The notes under the pieces are model-generated. The model had not been told where the DNA came from. It did not search any database and worked only from the letters and a program-made list of their open reading frames with translations. The translations under genes and the position numbers were made by a program. A stretch of DNA of 64,000 bases, taken from NCBI GenBank assembly GCA_037954325.1, contig JBBMNZ010000030.1:1637501-1701500 (forward strand), read 5' to 3'. Source of the stretch: Fistularia commersonii. Lineage: Eukaryota > Chordata > Actinopteri > Syngnathiformes > Fistulariidae. Within the stretch, counting starts at the first letter, position 1; each line of letters begins with the position of its first letter. Below, piece after piece: positions 34,690 to 44,570 of the stretch.

Positions 34690-36200
34690 ATTATTATCAC
34701 TGATCCTGTCATGAAGTTAAAAATCGAGAATTAGCGGATTTAGTCACAAACGCCAATAAAGCATGTCCGTGGAGGTCCTTGTCCTCCAGGCCATGGCGAA
34801 TTTATCCCCGTGAAAAAGTCCAGTTACCATGGCGAGTAGATGAAGCACCCGTTTGGCCCAAAACAAAACAAATCCCAAACCAAAGCGGGTGCGAAACATC
34901 TCAAGGGCTAATCGAGCAGGAGCGGCACATTTCCGTGGATCCTCAACAACAGCGATGGAAATAAACCTCTCCAATTATAGCGGAAGTGGACGAGTTGCAT
35001 TTAGAACGGTGTAAGACGAGGACAACATATTGTGCTTGGCCACAAATATTGGCAGCGATACGCGACTCAAATAGAGGCGGAGTATCCAAGAGGAGTTTTT
35101 ATAAATAAACCAACGTATGTCAGGACGGATTATTTACCCAGAGAATAAAAAGCGCGGGGGTCGGACGAGGGGTTTGTGTCGCGGATGGAATAACAGTAAA
35201 CTATGCGGGGATCGTGATTCATTCGGAAGGGATCTTCCGATATCGGGGCCGACGGTGCGACGTGGGCAGATGTTAGCCTGGGTTGCGCAACTCCGTCTGC
35301 ACCAGACGTCCCGTTCTGCATGAAGGCCGGTCCTGTGGGAGATCTGCCGGGGTTACACAAACACCTCTTCTTTAATGAGGTGAGGTGGGCGGCTAAAAAT
35401 AGGCCGGGCTCTCGGACAGAACCGCAACGGTACCTTCCTTCTCTGTTCACTCAGGATGTTGTTTAAGTCTGGTACATTCCTGACACGCTTAGCCAGCCTG
35501 CATATTTGTCTCCTCGCTTTCTGTTTTTCCTCGGCGCACCTTCCCCCCGTGGCCTGGGAACACTCTGTACCAGCTGCGACGCACGGATGCCACCTAAACG
35601 GCGGAGAACCAGGCGTTTCCAAACAAGGTTTGCACCTGAGGACGACGGAAAAGCACTCAGAAATACCAGATTTCTTTATTTATTACTTGTATTTTTAGCT
35701 AGCTTGTCTTGTCCTTGTATGTCTTGCAGCTGCCGCTAAAAAAAATTCCCTAAGTATCATTAAAATCAATGCACATCTCAGCTCGTGTCCCATAAAAATG
35801 AACGATTTGTTTTGCTAAAACGGAAGCACGGAGGTGCACGTCTGGATGACGGATGGCGCCGGAACCCTCGCCGCTTTGTTGAAGTAAAAGAGTCTCAACA
35901 AACGGAGCGGCATGAGGAGTGGGTGCCGAAGAGAGGCGTTCAAAACAGGAAGTGAAGTCGAAACACCGCCCGACGAGCCAAAAGCAACGGCAGACGCTGT
36001 GCAGTAGGAGCTGCAGCCACAGAAGAACTCTGCTCAGATTCGGGGGAAACATAAAAACGGGGGCTTCAATTCGAAGCGTCTATTTTCCACTGCAGCGAAC
36101 GCCATTTCTCATTTCGGACGGTACGAAAATACGAACCCAGACGCTCCGTGGTTGGGCGAAAAATAACAGAATGTGGTGATGCATCATTGCTTAGTGGGTC
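34690..36200. other. No gene recognised
   Basis: Short frames only (under 107 aa), without domains. Nothing repeat-like was identified with confidence. Confidence 0.45.
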
Positions 36201-36204
36201 CACT

Positions 36205-36350
36205 GGAGAATTCGGGGTGTCCAATGAAGCTCCTGCATGTGTTCACACTGTGGGAGGAACCCTGGAGGAACCCCACGCAGACATGGGGAGAATATGGAGA
36301 CTCCACACGGAAAGGCCTCATGTGGGAATCCAAGTAAGGACCTTCTTTGC
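36205..36350 (-). mobile_element. Common fish interspersed-repeat fragment
   Basis: Plus-strand GGAGGAACCCCACGCAGACA, GAGACTCCACACGGAAAGGC is the inverse of the 'GGCCTTTCTGTGTGGAGTC' segment seen at 44320. A similar minus piece lies at 14700-14800. Confidence 0.6.
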
Positions 36351-36535
36351 TAACACACTTAAAGACACTGACTGGAAGGACTGGAAGTCCTAAATGGAGC
36401 AGATGGTCAAGCTGTGACTGAAACTTCTTCTTTCATCTGAAGTACACTCTCCATTTACTGGCTATTGCGTCCAAGTGTGTCTGTTTGTCTTTGTGTACGC
36501 TACTTAGTGTAGCGAGAGTGGTGGGATGTTCTACA

Positions 36536-37425
36536 AACAGTGTCAATGACCAAAAGACAGGAGGCAGAGCTGGAGGTCACAGATATGAAGGTTAGGGTTA
36601 GACGAAGAAGGTGGATTCACTGTGGAGACCCGTGAAGGGAAAAGCCCAAAGGAAAAGAAGAATTTGTCACAGGGGTGCAGGACATGTATGACCGAGACAA
36701 AGTAATGACTGAGGTGGTTTGGACATGAACGCTCTTCTGTTCATGTCCAAACCGTGGTGAAGATCCGGGGTAGAAGGTTGCTGAAGGTGGAGCTGCCAGA
36801 CGGGAGGTCTAGAGGTCTAGATCCAAGGACGGGGCAGAGCTGGAGGTCACAAAGATGAAGATGTGGAGGTTCTCTTTGGGAGTGACCAGGATGGAGAGGA
36901 TCAGGAATGAGTCCATCAGAGGAACAGCACATACTAGATATTCTGGACATAGAGGGAGATGGGTCATGTAAGAGGGATAGTGAATATATTGGTAGACGGA
37001 TGCTGGAATTGGAGGTCTTGAGGAAGACCAAAGAGAAGATTTATGGACGTCGTAAGAGAGGATATGAAGATAGTTGGTGTGAGAGAGGAGCATCCAGAGA
37101 ACAGGGGTAGATGGAGAAGGTGGATTCGCTGTGGAGACCCCTGAAGGGAAAAGTCCAAAGGAAAAGAAGAATTTGTCACAGGGGTGCAGGACATGTATGA
37201 CTTAGTCAAAGTGATGACTGACATGGTTTAGATACGAACACTCTTCTGTTCATGTCCAAACCATGGTGAAGATCTGGGTAGAGGGTTGCTGCAGGTGGAG
37301 CTGCCAGGCAGGAGGTCTAGAGGAAGAGCAAAGAGAGGGGGATCCAGGGAATAGGGTTAGATGGAGAAGGTGGATTCGCTGTGGAGACCCCTGAAGGGAA
37401 AAGTCCAAAGGAAAAGAAGTAGTGG
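36536..37425 (+). mobile_element. Rearranged tandem array of RTE-like LINE tails
   Basis: Several partial copies of the LINE terminal region: AGAAGGTGGATTCGCTGTGG, GACCCCTGAAGGGAAAAG, then TTGTCACAGGGGTGCAGGAC. They recur near 36600-36690, 37110-37200 and 37365-37420. Intervening coding-like pieces (LGVTRMERIRNE region near 36880) are out of frame. This looks like repeated unequal exchange within one LINE tail. Confidence 0.75.
36716..36753. repeat. Perfect 15-bp inverted repeat
   Basis: GGTTTGGACATGAAC and its exact inverse flank an 8-nt loop. An imperfect version lies at about 37217-37264. The non-palindromic source form is seen at 17590 (GGTTTGGACATGAACAAAGG). Confidence 0.93.
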
Positions 37426-37499
37426 TACAAGTGCCTCTGACACGACTTATGTGCTTTCAGTCAGTCACTTCAAATCTGACTCGGCCTGTAACAATAATA

Positions 37500-37850
37500 A
37501 TGGAAGGATGGAAGATTGACCAACTTCAGCACAGCTATCATCTTCAGCGTCTTGTCCTTCTGGTCACTCCCTTATAACCAATCATCTGCCTCCCTCGAAC
37601 CCTCCTCTAGACCTCAGCAACCTTCTACCCAGATCTACCCAGAACGTCCAAACCATCTCAGTGTGCCTTTATCTCCAGAACATCTAGCATGTCCCTCTGA
37701 CCAACTCCTTCCCGATGCTCTCCAACCTCCTCGACATCCACATCTTCATCCATGCCTCCCGTCTTCTCCTGGGTGTCTCCAAACCAACATGGCTGCTACC
37801 GTTCCTTTCCTCTGATCTCCACCTGAAACCTCTGCTCTTCAAATCCTCCC
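37500..37850 (-). mobile_element. Degenerate LINE fragment
   Basis: Minus-strand remnants resemble the terminal region of the RTE-like copies (plus-strand CCAAACCATCTCAGTGTG and CTCTAGACCTCAGCAACC correspond to the inverse of the HxQRRD and PGRRSR segments). Heavily diverged. Confidence 0.45.
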
Positions 37851-38339
37851 ATCATGGTTGTGGAGGACAACCTGTGGAAGCAACGTGTCCATCCACCCTG
37901 GTTTAGGCATCTTCGACCGACTCGTCTCGCCTGCTTCTCTTCCAGCCGGTGCTTCTCCGGGAGCTCAAGAGAACATAGAAGAACCCGACATGAAGCTCCA
38001 CCCGCTGGCGTCTCCTCCTTTTGAGGAGGCCGGTTTGTTCCTCGCCGCGGGACAGACGTATATTTAGATACGTGCAAATAGACCAGCCGCTTTCTAAAAG
38101 TGGCCCCTGCAGGTAAATTTAGACGGTGGAAACGGAGCTCCGGAGATCTGGGCCGAACGGGCGGCTGAGAAATAACGCAAAAGGAGGAAAAAGAGGAAAA
38201 AGAGGGAAAAAAAAAAAAGGTTCGAGCCTCTGATTCGTGACTTGGCGAAAGTGAAAACGGGAGCCATCGCTGGAGATGCCGCTCAAATCCCGTCACACGA
38301 TTGGCTGACGGTCAGCCAATGAGAAGGCTCGGACGGGCG

Positions 38340-38676
38340 GATGAATGAGTGAGTGTTATTTGTCTCTATATGTTGCTGAGATGAGAGGATGAATGTTTGT
38401 CCGCCTTTATAAGACATGAACGAGTGAATGAATGGGTGAATGTTTTTTGTATGACTTATGAATGGATGAACAAGTGGTTGCATGTTTCCATGTATGTTGC
38501 ATGATGTCATGAATGAGTGGGTGAATGGTTGTACATGTTTATATGATCTGATGGTGGTTTGTCTGTATGACATGAATGAATGAATGAATGAATGAATGAA
38601 TGAATGAATGAGTTAAGGTTGTGTCTTTTCGTTTGACTTCATATGACAGGGTGAATGTTTGTGTGTCTGTATGATA
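38340..38676. repeat. Degenerate TGAATGAGTGAATG repeat with (TGAA)n
   Basis: Plus-strand units of ATGAATGAGTGGGTGAATGG type, the inverse of the 24-kb minisatellite motif, followed by (TGAA)n at 38572-38612. The Tigger copy at 38677 is inserted in this tract, which resumes at 39601. Confidence 0.8.
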
Positions 38677-38951
38677 CAGTATACCCTTGTTTTTCGCCTT
38701 TATTTTTTATTTACAATTATTATACAATTAAATACGTTGTTATACATTGAAAAGAAAGAACAAACCCTTTTACAGGCTCAATCATTTGTTTCACAAATAA
38801 AAGTACTGTACTTTAGAAACGTTTTTTTTCAACAGATAACTTCTGTACTGTCAAATAATAATTTTAATCATCAATGTGAACAGAAGGCTTCAAATCGCGG
38901 AGATTAGCTCCGCCCACCGCGACCCGAGGAATTGGATTAAACGGGAGAAAA

Positions 38952-39164
38952 TTAAAAATGATTGTGAAAAAAATTGCGGACAGTTGCAACCCTTTTTGCA
39001 TCCTTATTAAAACTTATCGCTGCCGTCGTCCTTATGTTTTTTTCTTCCTTCTTTATGGAACGAACGGAAGATTCATTCATTCCGTAATGCCGACCTACAG
39101 CCGCATAGCTGTTAGCTTCCCTTAGCATGTCCAGAAGTTTAACTTTATTTGCCATAGATAGCAT
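38952..39164 (-). pseudogene. Tigger transposase HTH remnant, interrupted
   Basis: Codes NKVKLLDMLREANSYAAVGR, HYGMNESSVRSIKK and the same end, NFFHNHF, as the first copy. The upstream coding part is displaced by the tandem expansion. Confidence 0.75.
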
Positions 39165-39342
39165 CTTAGATAGATAGCATAAGATAGCATCTTAGATAGA
39201 TAGCATAAGATAGCATCTTAGATAGATAGCATCTTAGAGATAGCATAAGATAGCATCTTAGATAGATAGCATCTTAGAGATAGCATAAGATAGCATCTTA
39301 GATAGATAGCATCTAGATAGCATCTGCGATAGATAGCATCTT
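39155..39342. repeat. Tandem expansion inside the Tigger copy (AGATAGCATCTTAGATAG)
   Basis: About 190 bp of units such as GATAGCATCTTAGATAGATA and GCATAAGATAGCATCTTAG. In the unexpanded copy the corresponding site is a single AAGATGCTATCTATCGCAGA at about 29103. Confidence 0.92.
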
Positions 39343-39600
39343 CCGCTGCCTTTCGGGCCCTTTTGTCGCTCCAGAGCGTTTTGTCAACATTATGGGTTTT
39401 AGAGAAACTCGAAATTGCAAGAGAATTTGCACGTACGTCATGTAAATTTGTCAAGCTGTTTTCCGTACGTGTGCATATTAAACTGCAACGTTATTGACGC
39501 ACAGGTAGAGAAGAAGCGGAGTGACTTTTTAGCCAATCAGAATGCAGAACACAATGCACCATGCAAATCCGTGACGTAGCGAAACCGTGAAAAGTAAACG

Positions 39601-39990
39601 TGAATGAATGAATGAGTGAAAGGTTGTGTGTCTACGTGTGAATGAGTGAATGAACGCTGGTTTGTCTTTATATGACAGAGTGAATGTTTGTGTTTGTTTA
39701 GAAGTTTATTAGGACAGTGTACAAATACATTAAGCACAGAGGCAGAGATGTTTGTACCAGATTATAGCTCATAGCTAATTTCCATCTGTAGTCCTGGACA
39801 ATACAAATTAAAACTGTATAAAGTAGACAATATATATAAAATATACAGATAGGCAATAAAATAGCTATGTGTATCCGTACAACATATGAATGAGTGAATG
39901 GTCGTTTGTCTCCCTATGACAAAGTAAATGAGAGGTTGCATGTTTTTCTATTTGTATGACTTATGAATGGATGAACAAGTAGTTGTGTGA
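39601..39990. repeat. Degenerate TGAATGAGTGAA repeat and LINE 3' end piece
   Basis: Continuation of the 38.3-kb tract, with a minus-strand LINE 3' end near 39690-39880 (GTTTATTAGGACAGTGTACA). Confidence 0.65.
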
Positions 39991-41085
39991 ATGACAGAGT
40001 GAACGTCCCGCCTCTCGTCCAATCACAGCGCGGACAGACTCCAGCCACGGAGAACGAATGAGTGAACGCCATCGCCAGAACAACAGCGGTCCTCGACGCG
40101 CCACCTTAAAATTCATTTTCACCGAACGCGATTGCAGCGATTTGCCGTCCGGCTTCAAGTGAGGTGGTTTTAAACAGAGCCTCTTTGTGTGTTTGCATTC
40201 CTGCAGCATCACCAGAACCCCAGAGCTGCTGCTGCTGCTGCTGCTGCAGGGGAGGCGCCGGCGCTAGCTCGTCTATTTCTTTATTTTTGTTGTGACAAGT
40301 TGCACTCCGAAGTGATATCTTTTAACATTTTGTTTTTAACCCACGTGCAAACTCCTTGGAATCAGGCTGGGGGGGGGGGGGGAGGGGATGAGAGAGATTG
40401 AAAAACATCCCAGTCAAAAAAAAAAAAAAAAAAAGAAAAACCTTCACGGGTTGAAGGAACGTTCTCTGCTGCAGCCGCGCTCCTCGTTCACGGCAGGAAG
40501 TGCCAGTCGAACCGCAGGAATGCAAAGCACTAAAGCAGACGTGATTTTCCACCGGAGAGCGAGAGCTAAGAGGAGGGCGGGCGTCTGCCTGAGAAAGAGG
40601 GGTGAATAAGTATTGTAGTCACCCCGGGATTGTTTTGGCCCAGACGGCGAAACACGAGGCAGACAAGCCAGAAATAGCAACTCGTTTCCCTCCGTCTTTG
40701 ACAAATAGGCGAAGCAAAAGCAATTTCCATCAAGTGCCAGCGTACAGTAGGGAGCGGATTATGAATCTCCCCGGTGTTTTATTAAAAAGCACCGCCGTAA
40801 CTGAAACCCCTGGCCGTTCTTTGGGGGTAATCGATCATTCCTGGTCGCACGTCGCGATGTTGCCCTCGGTTACGGGATGTTCGGCGACGCTCGGCCTCTT
40901 AACCGGTTGTACAGAAACTTTTTGTTTTGGTTTCAGAGTTAGCGATTTAGCTTGAGTCAGTATTTCCACCGAGGAGAAAGCGTGTTTTCATGGCAGGCAG
41001 GTGACGGTCTGGCCAGGATTGGCTTCAGGCCGCCCCCTTCTGGGGCCGCGGCCAATCACCTGCTTCTATCTAACCCACAGCCAAT
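39991..41085. other. No gene recognised; short simple repeats
   Basis: Contains (GCT)n at 40225-40247, a G run at 40370-40382 and an A run at 40417-40434. Frames lack domains. Confidence 0.5.
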
Positions 41086-41089
41086 CACC

Positions 41090-41470
41090 TGGCGTCATCT
41101 AACCCTCTCCTCTACCACTTGTCTTCCTGGTCTTCCTCCCCTGTCCACATGCAAACCATCTCGGTCTGAATTTATCTCCAGAACATCCACTGATCTGCTC
41201 CAGGAGGACCTCAGACAACATGGCTGCTCTTCACCTCCGCCTTACCTTTTGTACCTTCTCATCACCCCTGACACTTTTCTCCACCTGTTCCAACCTGCTC
41301 GCTTCTTCACCTCTTCCCCACCCCCTTTGCTGCTCTGGACGGTTGACCCCGGGTTGCTTGAAATCCTCCACCTTCTCGATCTCCACTCCCCGCAGCTTCA
41401 CCGTTCCACTCGTCCACGCACATGTACCCTGGTCCTGCTGCGGCGAAGCTTCATTCCGAGCATACCAAGG
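41090..41470 (-). mobile_element. Degenerate RTE-like LINE fragment
   Basis: Inverse-orientation relatives of the 33.1-kb copy: plus-strand CCCTGACACTTTTCTCCACC and CTGGACGGTTGACCCCGGGT match the reverse of the KVSGV and YLGSTVQS regions. It lies head-to-head with the plus-strand copy that follows. Confidence 0.65.
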
Positions 41471-41499
41471 TTGTACTAGCCACTAATAAACGCAAGCAT

Positions 41500-42545
41500 C
41501 CGTCAAAGCAGTTGTCTCACTGGCTGCGAAATCAAACGAAGACTACCTGTTGCAGAGAAGTATGTTAGACTGGTGCAGGACATGTATGCTAGCTGTGAGA
41601 CACTGGTACGGTGTGCTGTAGGGGTAACCGAGAAGTTCAAGGTGGAGGTGGGACTCCATCAGGGATCAGCTCTGAGCCCCTTCTTGTTCGCAATGGTGAT
41701 GGATAGGCTGACAGATGAAGTTAGACAGGAATCCCCATGGACCATGATGTTTGCAGATGACATTGTGATCTGTAGTGAGAGCAGACAACAGGTAGAGGAA
41801 AATCTAGAGAGGTGGAGGTATGCTCTGGAGAGGAGAGGAATGAAAGTTAGTCGCAGCAAGACAGAATATATGTGTGTGAATGAGAGGAACTCAGATGGAA
41901 CGGTGAGGCTACAGGGAGTGGAGATCAAGAAGCTGGAGGATTTCAGGTACTTAGGGTCAACAGTCCAGAGCGTAGGAGAGTGTGGAAAAGAGGTGAAGAG
42001 ACGGTCCAAGCAGGTTGGAATGGGTGGAGAAAAGTGTCAGGGCTACTATGTGATAGAAGACTTTCAGCCAGAATAAAAGGAAAGGTGTACAAGACAGTGG
42101 AGAGACCAGCGATGATGTTTGGACTAGAAACTGTTCCAATGACCAAAAGACAGCAGGCAGAACTAGAGGTTGCAGAGATGAAGATGTTGAGGTTCTCTTT
42201 GGGAGTGACCAGGATGGAGAGGATCAGGAATGAGTCTATCAGAGGAACGGCACATGTTAGATGTTTTGGAGAGAAGGTCAGAGAAGCCAGACTGAGATGG
42301 TTGGGTCATGGACAGAGGAGGGATAGAGAATATATTGGTAGACGGATGCTGGAATTGGAGCTGCCAGGCAAGAGGTCTGGAGGAAGACCAAAGAGAAGAT
42401 TTATGGACGTAGTGAGAGAAGATATGGAGGTAGTTGGTGTGAGAGAGGAGGATACAGAGAATAGGGTTAGATGGAGAAAGTTGACTCACTGTGGCGACTC
42501 CTGACGGGAAAAGCCGAAAGAAGAAGAAGAAGAAGAAGAAAAAGA
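41500..42545 (+). mobile_element. RTE-like LINE 3' half, best-preserved copy
   Basis: The longest RT piece in the window: QDMYASCETLVRCAVGVTE, FKVEVGLHQGSALSPFLFAM, WTMMFADDIVICSESRQQVE, SKTEYMCVNERN, YLGSTVQSVGECGKEV. After a frame change at about 42003 it reads VQAGWNGWRKVSG, KGKVYKTV, FGLETVPMTKRQ and GRPKRRFMDVVREDME. The tail is GGGAAAAGCCGAAAGAAGAA. It lacks the endonuclease domain and 5' end. Confidence 0.9.
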
Positions 42546-44280
42546 CTACCTGTTGTCTTTGTCTGGCCCAAATTTGGGGGTCGGTTACATAGTGGCTCAA
42601 ACTCCAGGCACAACTGACACATCAGGTTTGGGTCATTCCTTCTGCCATCTCCGGGCAGACTCCGAGTTAGACTCCAGGGTAACTCCGGGGTAACGGGTAA
42701 ACCGATGGTAGTAAATGTTAAATGTTGTTAAATGTTGGCTGTGAGCGTTTAAATGTCGTTACTTCCCCCAGAACTACAGCCGTCTCGAGGGCTCCGCATC
42801 TCTATTTGGGAGGTCTGGCCGCAAGATATTAGGGTACCACTTCCTTGAGGAGGCCCATGACACTTGTCAAGGGTGGCCTGTCGCCTATGTGGTGGTGGAT
42901 CCGTCCGATTATCTTCAACCCAAAGCCTTTTCTCCACTGCAGACGGAGAATCAGTTCGAGTCTCAAGGCAGATGCCTCGTTCTGATCTTACATCTTTTTC
43001 AAAAACTAGACGCCGGAGATGATTGTACCCGCGCCGAAACTTTCAATCCTACTTCAAAGCGACGTCAGCGGGAGAACACATTTCTTTCTAGTCTGCTGAA
43101 GATGACAGTGTTTAAAACGAGTCTCGTTTCATGTATTATTGTACACAATACGCTGATCTGAGGTTTCCCCTTTTTGAGGGGATGCCAAAGTAAAAGCCTG
43201 GGTTTTTCTGGGCAGATGGCGGCCAAGAGCTGGAGTGGTTATTTAAGGCTGCCAATTTTATTTCTAAGGCCTGGAATAGAAGGCCAGCTCAGCTCTTTAA
43301 CTTAGATATTACTGACATAATTATGAGGTCGGTTGCGAGTTATAGATACCTTCTTTGTATTTATTTTCTCCCATATTTTTTTTGTGAGACATTTTTGTGG
43401 TTGCTTCTTCTGGTTCTGCATTTCATCATTCCCATGTAGTTCCTTTGGGGGATGGAATAAAAAGAAGTATTGTAAACAAACGTAAGCCGATACACGCAAG
43501 GCCCGGTCACGTTTTCTGCTGACAAACACCATGATGATAAGAAGTCCATCTACAGCTCCAAATCCACTTTCCTTTCCGATTGCATGTCTCACACCATTTG
43601 CCTCATACCGCCTCAGTCCCCATATGCCACAAAAACAGCTCTGGCCAACCGAAGCATGGACTCCGTCTGTGGACATTAGCAGCAGATCTTTTGAATCCAA
43701 AAAGTGGAGCCACCAACGGTTGGACTTGTCCATCCAGCAGAGCCCACAACAGCTCAGCTGGATTAATAACTGGGATGTTTGGATACCAGCTCAACACCCT
43801 ATCCGTGAACCATGCTGAAAGACGCCATTACCATCAGAGACTACCAGTGTCTCAAAGGGGTAGTTGACTATCAGTGGAGATGTCTGACTAGGTGGTACAG
43901 GTCAAAGTAACTTCCTGGTGACAGGACCTGAGCTTTCAAAACTTCAAATTGTCCTTCATCTTGATGTTAGTAACATCTAGACTGAAGACACCTGCCTGGA
44001 AAGGTTGAACGAGCATTTTCCCAACAAGCATCAGACGTTGTAGATGGGAACAAGAAGATGTACATACCCGTGATGCAACCAGAGGGCTAAGATGGGAGCA
44101 GTTGGTACTGGACTGGCTTTGGGGTTAAACATCAGCTCTCCACTACCATGCAGGTCTGGATACCTGAACCACATGACACAACCTCACTTCCTCTTACCAA
44201 CAAGCCTTGCCTCTTAAAGGGACAGTGACACACACTTTATGATTGTAGAAATAAAAACAAATCAAACCTTTCAAAGAAGG
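42546..44280. other. No gene recognised
   Basis: Frames at 43531-43867 (+) and 43302-43733 (-) are open but overlap each other and show no known domain. No splice-consistent gene could be built. Confidence 0.4.
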
Positions 44281-44284
44281 TGCG

Positions 44285-44570
44285 GGCGTTAGCATGTAAG
44301 TCCCTGGTTGGACTCCGACAGGGGGGCCTTTCTGTGTGGAGTCTCCATATCCTGTCTGGGGTTCCTCTGGGTTCTCTGGTATGCTCCTGCGGTCCAAAAA
44401 TATGCAGGAGATTCACCGGAGACCCTGCATTGCACAGAACTGGGAATGGGAGAGAACCTTGTATGTCTGGATATGTGGCCCAGCGCTCGACCGGTCCAGG
44501 GTGAATCTCACCACCAAAAGAAATCTGGAATAGGCTACAGCCCCTCCGTGACCCTGACTGCTAAACCCCG
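44285..44570 (+). mobile_element. Common fish interspersed repeat (second full-length-like copy)
   Basis: 'GGGGGGCCTTTCTGTGTGGA', GTCTCCATATCCTGTCTGGG, CGGTCCAAAAATATGCAGG and ACCGGTCCAGGGTGAATCTC follow the order of the 33.8-kb repeat, with many substitutions. Confidence 0.65.

Larger units (their letters stand above)
38677..39600 (-). mobile_element. Second non-autonomous pogo/Tigger-like copy
   Basis: Inverted copy of the 28823-29638 element, starting CAGTATACCCTTGTTTTTCG after TA and ending at AACCGTGAAAAGTAAACG, so about 20 bp of the other terminus is missing. It carries the same truncated HTH frame and an internal tandem expansion (39155-39342). It lies inside a TGAATGAG-type repeat tract. 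Confidence 0.8.
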
